Notes under the pieces: generated by a model
Database searches by the model: none
What the model was told of the DNA's origin: nothing
The model's input: only the letters and a program-made list of their open reading frames with translations
Translations under genes and position numbers: made by a program
In this document: piece after piece, positions 1 through 8,611 of the stretch
How the letters are laid out: every line of letters starts with the position of its first letter
Numbering within the stretch: position 1 is the stretch's first letter
Source of the DNA: an uncultured Actinomycetes bacterium
GTDB lineage: Bacteria; Actinomycetota; Actinomycetes; Nanopelagicales; Nanopelagicaceae
Reading direction: 5' to 3'
DNA: 64,000 nucleotides
NCBI GenBank assembly: GCA_903895995.1
Contig: CAITVX010000020.1
Span: 110,899-174,898, forward strand

Positions 1-1
1 T

Positions 2-928
2 GATGCAATCGCTGCAAACCGTGCCGAGCGACAGGTTGCAATTCTCTTCCTCTTATCTGCGGTTGGAACTATCGGAACCATCGCCTCCTATATCTTCATT
101 GACTCCAAGAAATTTATCTTCCTTCCACTTCTGGGTGATACCAATGCTCAACAATTAGCACTCGGAACTGGTCTTGCTGCATCACTCTTCTTCATCGGAG
201 TCGCGGCGGTCCATTGGGCCAAGACCTTGATGCCAGATAATGAAGTCATTGCAGAACGTCATGAATTTCGTTCATCCGATGCAGATCGTGAAGATTTTGT
301 AGCGACTGTTAAGGATCGCGCTGGTGCAGCTGGTCTTGGTCGCCGTTCTCTTATTAAGCGTTCTATGGGAGTGGCTCTTGGATTGATTGGCCTCTCACCC
401 ATCGTCTTACTTCGTGATCTTGGTCCTCTACCAAAGAACGACTTTGCAACGACAAATTGGGCAGCTGGAGTCAGATTAGTAACGGATCCTGGCGATCGTC
501 CTATAAAGCCATCAGATCTTGAGATCGGCGCTGTTGCTCAAGTACTACCTGCGCTACCTGAAGGCACCGAGCGAACACTTGAAAATATCGGAAAGGATGC
601 AGTCCTTCTCATCCGTATCCGCCCAGAAGAGTTCAATCTCAATGCAGAACGCCTTTCATGGACCCACGATGGAATAATCGCCTTCTCCAAGATCTGCACA
701 CATATGGGTTGTGCAGTAGCGCTTTACGAGCAACAGACAAAGCACCTGCTCTGTCCTTGCCACCAATCAACTTTCGATGTGACACGAGCTGCAAAGGTGA
801 TCTTTGGACCAGCTGCAAGGCCGCTACCTCAACTCGCTTTAACACTTGATGCAGATGGATATCTTGTTGCAAAGCAAGGCTTTACCGAACCTGTTGGACC
901 TAGCTTCTGGGAGCGAAACTCATCATGA
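2..928 (+). CDS. qcrA: Ubiquinol/menaquinol-cytochrome c reductase Rieske iron-sulfur subunit (5' partial)
   Basis: The frame is open from the left edge, so the true start lies outside the window; an internal ATG at 227 is not the start. The product is the Rieske subunit of the menaquinol-oxidising bc1 complex in the cytoplasmic membrane. Two hydrophobic segments are visible before base 230, then a twin-arginine motif (RRSLIKR, bases 341-361) before a third membrane segment, then the Rieske domain. The 2Fe-2S ligand boxes are CTHMGC (695-712) and CPCH (752-763). The internal Tat motif before helix three is known for actinobacterial QcrA. Its TGA overlaps the qcrB ATG. Family assignment is secure. 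Confidence 0.95.
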   Translation, partial: DAIAANRAERQVAILFLLSAVGTIGTIASYIFIDSKKFIFLPLLGDTNAQQLALGTGLAASLFFIGVAAVHWAKTLMPDNEVIAERHEFRSSDADREDFVATVKDRAGAAGLGRRSLIKRSMGVALGLIGLSPIVLLRDLGPLPKNDFATTNWAAGVRLVTDPGDRPIKPSDLEIGAVAQVLPALPEGTERTLENIGKDAVLLIRIRPEEFNLNAERLSWTHDGIIAFSKICTHMGCAVALYEQQTKHLLCPCHQSTFDVTRAAKVIFGPAARPLPQLALTLDADGYLVAKQGFTEPVGPSFWERNSS

Positions 929-2517
929 AGAAAAGCGAACGCGTAGCAGGAAATGTTGCAAGCTATATCGATGACCGTACTGGCGCCGCGGGATGGGCGA
1001 AGAAGAACCTCACAAAGGTCTTCCCGGATCACTGGTCCTTTATGCTCGGTGAGATCGCTCTCTACTCATTCATTATTCTTCTCTTGTCAGGAACATTCCT
1101 AACTTTCTGGTTTGATCCATCTCAACAAGAGGTTATCTATAACGGTTCCTACGCGCCTCTCTCTCATGTCTCGATGTCAGCTTCTTATGCGTCTACCCTT
1201 CATATCTCCTTTGATGTGCGTGGTGGTCTCTTGATGCGTCAGATTCACCACTGGGCAGCCTTGATCTTTATGGCTGCAATTGTCGTCCACCTCCTACGCG
1301 TCTTCTTCACCGGGGCTTTCCGCAAGCCACGTGAAGCGAATTGGTTGATCGGAATTGGATTGCTCACACTTGGTATCGTGGAAGGTTTCTTGGGTTACTC
1401 ACTGCCCGATGATCTGCTTTCTGGAACTGGAATTCGTATCGCTGAGGCGATCATTCAAGCATTTCCTGTCGTGGGTTCATATCTCTCCTACTTTGCATTT
1501 GGCGGGGCATTCCCTGGCCACGTCTTCATTCCGCGTATCTACATCGTTCACGTCTTACTCTTGCCCGGCATCTTCCTTGCACTCATCACTGTGCATCTGA
1601 TGCTCGTCTGGTACCAGAAGCACACGCAATATCCAGGTCCTGGCCGCACAGAGAAAAATGTGGTCGGTTACCCACTTATGCCTGTTTATATGGCAAAAGC
1701 TGGCGGCTTCTTCTTCATCGTCTTTGGCGTTACAGCTTTCCTTGGCGCCGTTGCATCGATCAACCCAATCTGGCTCTACGGGCCTTATACGCCGGGACAA
1801 ATCTCGGCCGGGTCGCAACCTGACTGGTACATGGGTTGGCTCGATGGGCTTGTTCGTATGGCTCCCCCACTTGAGACACACGCATTCGGCCACACAATCT
1901 CCTGGAACATTTTGATTCCAGGTCTCATCCTTCCTGGAATTCTCTTTACAGGAATGGCGCTCTATCCATTTATTGAATCCTGGATAAGCGGAGATACTCG
2001 CGAACACCATCTACTAGACCGTCCACGTAACGTTCCTAACCGCACTGCTCTTGGTGCTATGTCCCTGAGCTTCATGATCATTGCCTTAGCCAACGGTGGT
2101 AACGACGTCATCGCGACGCATTTCCACCTCACCATTAATGGAATTATGTGGTTCACGCGTATTGGCCTCTTCGTAGTTCCACCTATCGTCTTCGTTATTA
2201 CTAAGAGAATCTGTCTCTCCTTGCAACGTGCAGATCGAGAAATCGTGCTCCATGGCCGTGAAACAGGTCGTTTAGTGATGACACCATCTGGTGAATTCCT
2301 TGAAGTGCATGAAGAACTCACACCAGAGAAGAAGTGGACTCTTACTCAACACGAACAACCAGCTGCCCTTGCAGCACCAACAGAAGATGCACACGGCACC
2401 CGTCCAAAAGCTACTTTAAAGGGCAAGCTTCGTGCACGTATGAGTGAAGCTAATGCCGAGCAAGTTCCTGCTCCAACCTCCAGTGGGGCTCATGAGCTCG
2501 AAAGTGGCCATCACTAA
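925..2517 (+). CDS. qcrB: Cytochrome bc1 complex cytochrome b subunit
   Basis: This 530-residue protein is the di-heme cytochrome b of the quinol-cytochrome c reductase; it carries the quinol oxidation and quinone reduction sites. Heme-ligand histidines sit in QIHHWAALIF and VVHLLRVFF (helix 2) and in YIVHVLLLPG and ITVHLMLVWYQ (helix 4). The quinol-site PEWY motif appears as PDWY, as is usual in actinobacteria. A charged cytoplasmic tail of about 120 residues, also typical of actinobacterial QcrB, follows the last helix. The ATG overlaps the qcrA stop (ATGA), indicating translational coupling. qcrC and ctaE are expected just left of the window. Confidence 0.97.
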   Translation: MKKSERVAGNVASYIDDRTGAAGWAKKNLTKVFPDHWSFMLGEIALYSFIILLLSGTFLTFWFDPSQQEVIYNGSYAPLSHVSMSASYASTLHISFDVRGGLLMRQIHHWAALIFMAAIVVHLLRVFFTGAFRKPREANWLIGIGLLTLGIVEGFLGYSLPDDLLSGTGIRIAEAIIQAFPVVGSYLSYFAFGGAFPGHVFIPRIYIVHVLLLPGIFLALITVHLMLVWYQKHTQYPGPGRTEKNVVGYPLMPVYMAKAGGFFFIVFGVTAFLGAVASINPIWLYGPYTPGQISAGSQPDWYMGWLDGLVRMAPPLETHAFGHTISWNILIPGLILPGILFTGMALYPFIESWISGDTREHHLLDRPRNVPNRTALGAMSLSFMIIALANGGNDVIATHFHLTINGIMWFTRIGLFVVPPIVFVITKRICLSLQRADREIVLHGRETGRLVMTPSGEFLEVHEELTPEKKWTLTQHEQPAALAAPTEDAHGTRPKATLKGKLRARMSEANAEQVPAPTSSGAHELESGHH

Positions 2518-2523
2518 TAGACT
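2518..2523 (+). promoter_or_regulatory. Leaderless -10 box for GNAT gene
   Basis: TAGACT ends 6 bases before the ATG at 2530 and begins directly after the qcrB TAA. Confidence 0.6.
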
Positions 2524-2529
2524 CACCTC

Positions 2530-3015
2530 ATGAAGATTCGTAGCGCTGGTCCCGGTGACGTTCAGATAATTCTGGATTTAATCCGGGACCTCGCTATTTA
2601 TGAGAAGGAAGAAGATCAGGCAAAGGCGACTGCTGATCAAATTCACGAAGCCCTCTTTGCCACAGATCCAACCGCTTACTGTGAACTCGTCGAGCTCGAG
2701 GATGGTTCAATCGCCGGCTTTGCCCTCTGGTTTAAAAATTACTCAACATGGACTGGAACTGCAGGAATTTATCTCGAAGATCTCTTCATTCGCCCGCAGT
2801 ATCGAGGTGAGGGATATGGAAAAGCGCTCCTCATCTATCTTGCAAAGAAATGCATCGACAACGGATGGAAGAGATTCCAATGGTGGGTCTTAGATTGGAA
2901 CGAGCCTTCAATCGCCTTCTACAAATCTCTTGGAGCGGTCCCTATGGATGAATGGACTGTATTTAGAGTCAGCGGCGACGCCTTAGAACGATTGGCAAAA
3001 AGCTCACTTCATTAG
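2530..3015 (+). CDS. GNAT N-acetyltransferase, SSAT-like
   Basis: This 161-residue single-domain GNAT acetyltransferase transfers acetyl from acetyl-CoA to an amine. The acetyl-CoA pyrophosphate loop is RGEGYGKAL, preceded by YLEDLFIRPQ, and followed by the WNEPSIAFYKSLGA block. These blocks closely resemble diamine (spermidine/spermine) acetyltransferases, so a polyamine or similar amine substrate is plausible but unproven. A -10 box lies 6 bases upstream, so it can be transcribed separately from qcrB. It converges on ctaF and the two stop codons overlap within TTAG at 3012-3015. Confidence 0.85.
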   Translation: MKIRSAGPGDVQIILDLIRDLAIYEKEEDQAKATADQIHEALFATDPTAYCELVELEDGSIAGFALWFKNYSTWTGTAGIYLEDLFIRPQYRGEGYGKALLIYLAKKCIDNGWKRFQWWVLDWNEPSIAFYKSLGAVPMDEWTVFRVSGDALERLAKSSLH

Positions 3016-3410
3016 TGAGCTGATGCTGAAGGCTTCTCGTATTCGAGAGCGAAGCCAAAGACTGAGATAAAGAGCGCACCAAGAGCAATCGTCGTGAGCC
3101 ACCATCCAACGAGAAGACCAAGTCCTGCTGCACATGCTGAGAGCGCTACCGGTAAAGGCCACCATGAATGTGGTGAATAGAATCCGAGCTCTCCAGCTCC
3201 ATCTGCAATCTCAGCCGTCACGTTATCTTGCGGAAGAAGTCCTAAACGGTTGTTGTTAAACCAGACATAGAACCCAACAATCGCAGCTAATCCTGAGCTC
3301 AATGAGATACAGGTGATACCTACAGCCTCACCGCCAACGAGATAGTAGATAACCGCCATCACTGCATAGAAGAGTGAGAGCCCAACAAAGAGACGATAGC
3401 TAGCTTTCAT
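3012..3410 (-). CDS. ctaF: Cytochrome c oxidase subunit 4 (actinobacterial type)
   Basis: This 132-residue membrane protein matches CtaF, the small fourth subunit of the actinobacterial aa3 oxidase in the bc1-aa3 supercomplex. Four hydrophobic segments are visible: residues about 5-25, 30-48, 86-106 and 108-124, with a YSPHSWWPL segment before the third. It is the last gene of ctaC-ctaD-ctaF; its ATG shares one base with the ctaD TAA (TAATG). The identification relies on position and hydrophobic pattern as well as the sequence. Confidence 0.9.
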   Translation of the reverse strand: MKASYRLFVGLSLFYAVMAVIYYLVGGEAVGITCISLSSGLAAIVGFYVWFNNNRLGLLPQDNVTAEIADGAGELGFYSPHSWWPLPVALSACAAGLGLLVGWWLTTIALGALFISVFGFALEYEKPSASAH

Positions 3411-5074
3411 TAGTGCTCACCTTCCAGGTTTGCTGCTTCTGGGTGATGCAGATCAAATGCTGGGCGCTCTGAACGAATACGTGGCATTGATAAGAAATTG
3501 TGACGAGGTGGAGGACACGATGTCGCCCACTCTAGAGATGCCCCGTAACCCCAAGGATCATCAACTCCGACCATCGGAGATTTACGAGTAATCCAGACGT
3601 TGATAAAGAATGGAATCATTGAGAGAGCGAGAAGGAATGCTCCGACGGTAGAGACCTCATTCATGAAGGTGAAACCATCTGTTGAAAGATAGTCAGCGTA
3701 TCGACGTGGCATTCCCTTAATTCCTAGCCAATGCTGGATGAGAAATGTGAGGTGGAAGCCGAAGAAGAGGGTCCAGAAGTGAATCTTCCCAAGGCGCTCG
3801 TTGAGCATCTTTCCAGTCATCTTTGGCCACCAGAAATAGAAACCTCCGAACATCGCAAAGACCACAGTTCCAAAGAGAACGTAATGGAAGTGGGCTACGA
3901 CAAAGTATGAGGCTGAAACTGCGAAGTCCATCGGAGGACTAGCAAGAATAATTCCGGTCAGGCCACCGAAGAGGAATGTAATAAGGAAGCCGAGGATAAA
4001 GAGCATCGGGGTCTCAAAGGTGAGCGAGCCCTTCCACATTGTTCCAATCCAGTTGAAGAACTTAACACCTGTCGGTACTCCAATGAGGAATGTCATGAAT
4101 GAGAAGAATGGAAGAAGCACTTGTCCACTTGCAAACATGTGGTGAGCCCAGACAGAGACTGAAAGCGCGGAAATACCGATGGTTGCAGCAACTAAGCCTT
4201 TATATCCAAAGACTGGCTTACGACTGAAGACTGGCAAGATCTCTGTTGCGATTCCAAAGAATGGAAGCGCAAGGATATAAACCTCTGGGTGTCCGAAGAA
4301 CCAGAACAAGTGTTGCCACAACATAGCTCCGCCATTTGCAGGATCGAAGATATGCGAGCCAAAGAGTCTGTCAGCTTCAAGAGCTAAGAAGGCGGCAGCT
4401 AATGGTGGGAATGCGAGTAGTACGAGAATCGACGTTAAGAGAACGTTCCACGAGAAGATCGACATGCGGAACATCGTCATTCCAGGTGCACGCATAGTAA
4501 AGATCGTCGTAATGAAGTTGACACCACCAAGGATTGTTCCAAGTCCACCAATGGCCAGCCCAATTACCCAAAGATCTCCACCAATACCCGGTGAGTACTG
4601 CGAATTAGAAAGTGGCGCGTATGCAGTCCACCCAAAGGATGCCGCTCCCCCAGGTGAAAGGAAACCACCGAAGGCCATAGTTCCACCGAAGAGGTAGAGC
4701 CAATACGAGAGCATGTTGAGGCGAGGAAAAGCCACATCTGCAGCACCGATTTGCAAAGGCATGATGACATTTGCGAATCCAACGAAGAGTGGTGTTGCAA
4801 ACATCAACAACATAATCGTTCCGTGCATAGTGAAAATTTGGTTGTACTGCTCTGTGCTTAAAAATTGCAAGCCTGGGCGAGCTAATTCAGCGCGGAGAAA
4901 GAGCGCGAGAATTCCTGCAATGAGGAACCATGCAAATGAGGTGATCAGGTAGAGATAGCCGATCGTCTTGTGATCGGTTGATGTAATCCATTTGACGAAG
5001 AGGCGGCCCTTCGACGCCTTTACCGGCGATGAGATGGTGCCGGCCGGCGCTGTGCGCTGGGCATACGTTGTCAT
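3410..5074 (-). CDS. ctaD: Cytochrome c oxidase subunit I (aa3 type)
   Basis: This is the 554-residue catalytic subunit of the terminal oxidase, reducing O2 at the heme a3-CuB centre and pumping protons. Visible ligands are H84 (FTMHGT, heme a), H262 and the cross-linked Y266 (HPEVY), H311-H312 (CuB), and H395/H397 (VAHFHYV, heme a3 and heme a). Twelve hydrophobic segments are expected and the length is normal. One base separates the start from the ctaC stop, and the stop overlaps the ctaF start, so the three subunits are co-translated. Confidence 0.98.
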   Translation of the reverse strand: MTTYAQRTAPAGTISSPVKASKGRLFVKWITSTDHKTIGYLYLITSFAWFLIAGILALFLRAELARPGLQFLSTEQYNQIFTMHGTIMLLMFATPLFVGFANVIMPLQIGAADVAFPRLNMLSYWLYLFGGTMAFGGFLSPGGAASFGWTAYAPLSNSQYSPGIGGDLWVIGLAIGGLGTILGGVNFITTIFTMRAPGMTMFRMSIFSWNVLLTSILVLLAFPPLAAAFLALEADRLFGSHIFDPANGGAMLWQHLFWFFGHPEVYILALPFFGIATEILPVFSRKPVFGYKGLVAATIGISALSVSVWAHHMFASGQVLLPFFSFMTFLIGVPTGVKFFNWIGTMWKGSLTFETPMLFILGFLITFLFGGLTGIILASPPMDFAVSASYFVVAHFHYVLFGTVVFAMFGGFYFWWPKMTGKMLNERLGKIHFWTLFFGFHLTFLIQHWLGIKGMPRRYADYLSTDGFTFMNEVSTVGAFLLALSMIPFFINVWITRKSPMVGVDDPWGYGASLEWATSCPPPRHNFLSMPRIRSERPAFDLHHPEAANLEGEH

Positions 5075-5075
5075 A

Positions 5076-5840
5076 TTAAGCCGCCTTCAGTGTCGAGAGG
5101 TAGGTCTGATATTCAGCTGGTGTCACAACTTTTACAGTGAAGAGCATTTGTGAATGGTTGCGTCCACAGAGGATGTTGCAGCGACCTGGGAATGTGCCAA
5201 GTTTCTGTGCTGCGAACTGCAGATGATTCTCAACGCCGGGAAGAGTCTGCATCTGAATCATGAAGGCAGGAATCCAGAAGCCATGATCAACATCATTCGA
5301 TGTAAGAGTGAAGCGAACTTTCTCACCAAGTGGCAATACCAGGGTTGGTGGCTGAGCAGGGGTTCCGGTAACAGTCGTTGACGGTCCGGTACCCGCATCG
5401 TTGTAAGTAAATTGCCACGACCACTGGATGCCCTTGACTTCAATATTGTGTTGAGCTGCTGCTGCAGAGTCAACATGCGTAATCTTTGATTCTGCTCGCG
5501 CGGTGAATCCAAATAGGACTAAGACGATGATGAATGCAATCGCTGTAAGTGAAATCTCCACCTTGTTGTTATGTCGGAACTGGCGTGGGAGTTCATCACT
5601 CTTCTGACGGTTAAAGAGGATTGGATAGAAGATTGCGAGAGCTGTTAATACGCCAACAACTCCGGCGGCAATCCATGCACCTTGCCATAGTGGAAGGGTT
5701 GTGTCGTTGACTGATGAGAGACCTTTGTCGTAACCCAGACCCGAAATATTTTTTGATTGGCATCCGGTGAGCAGAAGAATGAGGCCAGAGCCCACGGTGA
5801 CGAGGGCAGCCTTCTTGGCTCCAGATGGGCTCATATGCAT
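5076..5840 (-). CDS. ctaC: Cytochrome c oxidase subunit II, lipoprotein
   Basis: This 254-residue subunit II receives electrons from cytochrome c at its CuA centre. It has a lipoprotein signal ending in the lipobox LLTGC (C27), two membrane segments, and a periplasmic cupredoxin domain. CuA ligands are C221, C225, H229 and M232 in [12 protein letters not shown]. Two in-frame ATG codons (MHM) are possible; TAAACT lies exactly 6 bases before the first, which supports 5840. First gene of the ctaCDF operon, divergent from the cysteine desulfurase-like gene across 58 bases. Confidence 0.97.
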   Translation of the reverse strand: MHMSPSGAKKAALVTVGSGLILLLTGCQSKNISGLGYDKGLSSVNDTTLPLWQGAWIAAGVVGVLTALAIFYPILFNRQKSDELPRQFRHNNKVEISLTAIAFIIVLVLFGFTARAESKITHVDSAAAAQHNIEVKGIQWSWQFTYNDAGTGPSTTVTGTPAQPPTLVLPLGEKVRFTLTSNDVDHGFWIPAFMIQMQTLPGVENHLQFAAQKLGTFPGRCNILCGRNHSQMLFTVKVVTPAEYQTYLSTLKAA

Positions 5841-5846
5841 GAGGGA

Positions 5847-5852
5847 AGTTTA
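5847..5852 (-). promoter_or_regulatory. Leaderless -10 box for ctaC
   Basis: On the minus strand TAAACT ends 6 bases before the ATG at 5840. It supports the first of the two in-frame ATG codons. Confidence 0.6.
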
Positions 5853-5885
5853 TCGGGGGAACTCGCGCTTGCCTGCCGACGAGAG

Positions 5886-5891
5886 TAGCGT
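5886..5891 (+). promoter_or_regulatory. Candidate leaderless -10 box for cysteine desulfurase-like gene
   Basis: TAGCGT ends 7 bases before the ATG at 5899, one base longer than the spacing usual in this window. Confidence 0.45.
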
Positions 5892-5898
5892 TCGAACT

Positions 5899-6954
5899 AT
5901 GGGTTCAGTCACAGGCGTATTTACAAGTGAAAACCGCCTCCATCCAGCCGCCAGGCAACTCCTCAACGATGCCATCGATAAAGGGTGGGCCAGCCCAAGT
6001 AAAATTCATCACTCCTCACGAGAGCTCTCCCTACTCCTCGAGGAGTCTCGAGCGATCTTCGCCTCTCACCTTAAAGTTCCAGCTTCATCACTGCACTTCC
6101 TCGGCGAGCCAGGGCTCGGATTTCATCTCGGTGCAAATGGCCTCCTTGGAAATGGGCAGCTATCCCTGCCTGCAACCTCCAGACAAGAACTCTTAGCGAT
6201 CGCTCAAGGGCACAGCAGATCGGCAGTCCTTCCTGTTGACCTTGAAGGATCGTGGCAGCTTCCCGATGGAGAGCCTGATGACCTACTCGTTTGGGCAACA
6301 GCGAATCTAGAGACAGGTGCCCATTCCCCTAACCCTTCAGATTTTGCGGGCCAGATCTTCGTTGATGCAACAGCAGATTATTCGATCCCTCTGCCAGCTC
6401 GATGGTCTGGCGCCCTATGGGATTCTAAGAGTTGGTCCGGACCGTTAGGTCTTGGAATTCTCGCTATCTCCGAAACTGCACTCTGGAAGAACCCCCTCCC
6501 ACATATTGATCAGAGAGTGGTTCCAGGAGATTTCAATCCCGCCCTAGTGATCGCCAGCGCGATCGCGCTGCAAGCCAATGAAGTTGAGCGAGTTGCAACC
6601 ATCACAGCACTACAAGAGATAAATTCAACTATCCGCAACTTTGTTGTAACGCAGATTGGTGATGTTGATATCGCCTCCCCTATCTCTGGGTCTGCTCATC
6701 TTCTCTCTTTCTCATTCCTCTATCTCCATGCTGAACAATTGGTAGAGAAGATGGATGCCCGAGGATTTTCACTCGATTCAGGATCTGCCTGTATTAGCGC
6801 AAACTTGGAGCCAAGTCATGTACTGGCGGCGATGGGTCGTTTGACTCATGGCAATGTTCGGTTGCATCTCTATCCAAACAATTCTCTTGCTGAAGTCGAG
6901 AAGATGCTCGTAGCTCTCAAGGAAGTTGTTACAGAATTACGCGCAAACAAATGA
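5899..6954 (+). CDS. Cysteine desulfurase-like PLP enzyme (NifS/IscS superfamily)
   Basis: This class V aminotransferase-fold protein has 351 residues from the chosen ATG; the open frame reaches back to 5767 but would overlap ctaC. A Schiff-base lysine is visible as K177 in DSKSWSGPLGLG and the PLP-binding aspartate as D157. The catalytic cysteine is C298 in SGSACISANLEPS, which matches the IscS/NifS active-site loop. It is shorter than IscS, and the histidine usually next to the lysine is serine. The TusA-like gene overlaps its stop (ATGA), suggesting sulfur is passed directly to that carrier for thiolation or cofactor synthesis; that role is inference. Confidence 0.85.
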   Translation: MGSVTGVFTSENRLHPAARQLLNDAIDKGWASPSKIHHSSRELSLLLEESRAIFASHLKVPASSLHFLGEPGLGFHLGANGLLGNGQLSLPATSRQELLAIAQGHSRSAVLPVDLEGSWQLPDGEPDDLLVWATANLETGAHSPNPSDFAGQIFVDATADYSIPLPARWSGALWDSKSWSGPLGLGILAISETALWKNPLPHIDQRVVPGDFNPALVIASAIALQANEVERVATITALQEINSTIRNFVVTQIGDVDIASPISGSAHLLSFSFLYLHAEQLVEKMDARGFSLDSGSACISANLEPSHVLAAMGRLTHGNVRLHLYPNNSLAEVEKMLVALKEVVTELRANK

Positions 6955-7157
6955 TTACCGTGGATTCTTTAGGCTCGCTCTGCCCTCAGCCGATCATCGA
7001 TATCTCTGAGCAGATCGTAAAAAATCCTCATGAATCTAAATTTGAACTTTTCAGTGATGACCCTGCCACATGGCCAGATCTACAAGCCTGGGGGCGCATG
7101 ACAGGCAGAAAAGTAAGTCAGCTTGGAGAGACGAAATTTCTCATTTGCACTTCCTGA
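6951..7157 (+). CDS. TusA-like sulfur carrier protein
   Basis: This 68-residue protein of the TusA/SirA family carries the signature LCPQP near the N-terminus; its cysteine would accept persulfide sulfur. The start overlaps the stop of the cysteine desulfurase-like gene by four bases, a donor-acceptor pair in one message. It is slightly shorter than E. coli TusA (81 residues). The final acceptor is not evident from the sequence. The partner gene adoK is convergent, 30 bases away. Confidence 0.85.
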   Translation: MITVDSLGSLCPQPIIDISEQIVKNPHESKFELFSDDPATWPDLQAWGRMTGRKVSQLGETKFLICTS

Positions 7158-7187
7158 TAACTCACTACTTTCCCACCCGCCACTGCT

Positions 7188-8177
7188 CTATCCGACGACG
7201 CGAGGCCTAATCTTTGTGGCGACCCGTGCTGCTGCATCATTGCCAAAACTCTCAGTGAATCTCGACATGAATTCGGCCTCATCAAATCGATACTCCTGGG
7301 TTCCGATCGTCTCAAGACAATAGGTTGCAAGCATCGCTCCGAGTTGTGCGCTGAGTTCATGATCAAAACCCCACGAAATGCCGGCGAGGAATCCTGAACG
7401 GAATGCATCCCCCACACCTGTTGGATCAATCTTTGAACGCTCAATTGCGCAACCAATTTTGATCGTCGGTTTTCCATGCTCCTCAATTCGAGCCCCTTGC
7501 GAACCTAAAGTGATTACACGAATTTCGACTTGATCAAATAGTTCGCGATCACTCCATCCGGTCTTCTGCAATGTAAGTGCGAGTTCGTACTCATTCATCA
7601 ATAGATACTTCGCCCCACGAATCAAGTTCTTTACTTCTTCACCCTCCATGCGGGCTAACTGCTGTGAAGGGTCGGCTGCGAATGGAATTCCTAGATCTCT
7701 GGCAGCTTGTGAATGGCGAAGCATCGCTTCGGGATCATCAGGAGATATCACTAAGAGATCTAATCCACCTACAGAATCGGCGATGGGGCCGATCTCAATC
7801 TCGCGTGCCTCACTCATCGCCCCTGGAAAGAAGGATGCAATTTGATTGAGCGAGCGATCAGTTGTCACCATAAAGCTCGCGGTATGGAGAGTCTTTGATA
7901 CCTTGGCGTGCGCTGTATTCACACCATGGCGAGTAAGCCACGCATCGTAATCTGCCCAATCTTTTCCAACAGCGGCGATCAGAATTGGATCTAGACCTAG
8001 AACGCCCATTCCAAATGCAATATTTCCAGCAACTCCGCCTCGGCGAATATCGAGAGAATCAACAAGAAAGGAGAGAGAAACTTTGGCGAGGGAACCTTCA
8101 ACGAGTGAGTCAGTGAAATCACCCGGGAATGTCATTAAGTGGTCGCGACCAATCGACCCTGCTACTCCAATTTTCAT
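7188..8177 (-). CDS. adoK: Adenosine kinase, PfkB family
   Basis: This 329-residue PfkB/ribokinase-family sugar kinase resembles mycobacterial adenosine kinase (AdoK), which phosphorylates adenosine to AMP for purine salvage. Shared blocks include KVSLSFLVD, RRGGVAGNIAFG, SFFPGAMSEAREI, FAADPSQQLARM and the anion-hole/catalytic motif DPTGVGDAFRSGF. The N-terminal GSIGRDHLM segment belongs to the substrate lid region. Its place next to the ctaC block and the A-type carrier gene is also mycobacterial. TACCTT sits 6 bases upstream of the ATG, implying a leaderless message. Specificity for adenosine rather than another nucleoside is inferred from similarity. Confidence 0.88.
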   Translation of the reverse strand: MKIGVAGSIGRDHLMTFPGDFTDSLVEGSLAKVSLSFLVDSLDIRRGGVAGNIAFGMGVLGLDPILIAAVGKDWADYDAWLTRHGVNTAHAKVSKTLHTASFMVTTDRSLNQIASFFPGAMSEAREIEIGPIADSVGGLDLLVISPDDPEAMLRHSQAARDLGIPFAADPSQQLARMEGEEVKNLIRGAKYLLMNEYELALTLQKTGWSDRELFDQVEIRVITLGSQGARIEEHGKPTIKIGCAIERSKIDPTGVGDAFRSGFLAGISWGFDHELSAQLGAMLATYCLETIGTQEYRFDEAEFMSRFTESFGNDAAARVATKIRPRVVG

Positions 8178-8183
8178 GGATGA

Positions 8184-8189
8184 AAGGTA
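8184..8189 (-). promoter_or_regulatory. Leaderless -10 box for adoK
   Basis: Minus-strand TACCTT ends 6 bases before the ATG at 8177. Confidence 0.6.
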
Positions 8190-8215
8190 ATCGGATTAAC
8201 GACTAGAGGGTGCGA

Positions 8216-8584
8216 TTAGTTAAAGGAATCGCCGCAGGCACAAGAGCCTTGCGCATTTGGGTTATCAATGGTGAAGCCTTGCCTCTCAATTGTGTCCAAA
8301 AAATCAATAGAAGCACCCATAAGATAAGGAGTGCTCATCTTGTCAGTGACAACTTTTACTTCCCCAAAACTTGAAACGGTATCGCCTTCGAGTGCGCGAT
8401 CATCGAAATAGAGCTGGTAACGAAGGCCAGAACATCCACCAGGTTGCACAGCTACGCGCAATGAAAGATCGGTCCGACCCTCTTGCATAAGAAGTGCTTG
8501 CACCTTTTCTGCCGCTACATCAGTCAGGAGAATCCCTGTGGCAGTGCTCTGGATACTGGTATCTGTCGTTGTCTCTGTGCTCAT
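8216..8584 (-). CDS. erpA: A-type iron-sulfur carrier (ErpA/IscA family)
   Basis: This 122-residue HesB-domain protein accepts and delivers Fe-S clusters to apo-enzymes. The three conserved cysteines are present: one in PGGCSGLRY and two in the C-terminal CACGDSFN. A TTG two codons upstream (8590) is possible, but TAAAGT lies exactly 6 bases before the ATG at 8584, which supports this start. The divergent neighbour is quinolinate synthase, itself a 4Fe-4S enzyme, with only 27 bases between the two start codons. ErpA versus another A-type carrier cannot be told apart by sequence alone. Confidence 0.9.
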   Translation of the reverse strand: MSTETTTDTSIQSTATGILLTDVAAEKVQALLMQEGRTDLSLRVAVQPGGCSGLRYQLYFDDRALEGDTVSSFGEVKVVTDKMSTPYLMGASIDFLDTIERQGFTIDNPNAQGSCACGDSFN

Positions 8585-8590
8585 AGGCAA

Positions 8591-8596
8591 ACTTTA
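8591..8596 (-). promoter_or_regulatory. Leaderless -10 box for erpA
   Basis: Minus-strand TAAAGT ends 6 bases before the ATG at 8584; three bases separate it from the divergent nadA -10 box. Confidence 0.6.
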
Positions 8597-8599
8597 GCC

Positions 8600-8605
8600 T
8601 AAGAT
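8600..8605 (+). promoter_or_regulatory. Leaderless -10 box for nadA
   Basis: TAAGAT ends 6 bases before the ATG at 8612. Confidence 0.65.
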
Positions 8606-8611
8606 CGGTAT

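Noticed and set aside
5767..5898. Upstream extension of the cysteine desulfurase-like gene
   Set aside because: The extra codons lie antisense to the ctaC signal peptide and do not resemble the family's N-terminus.
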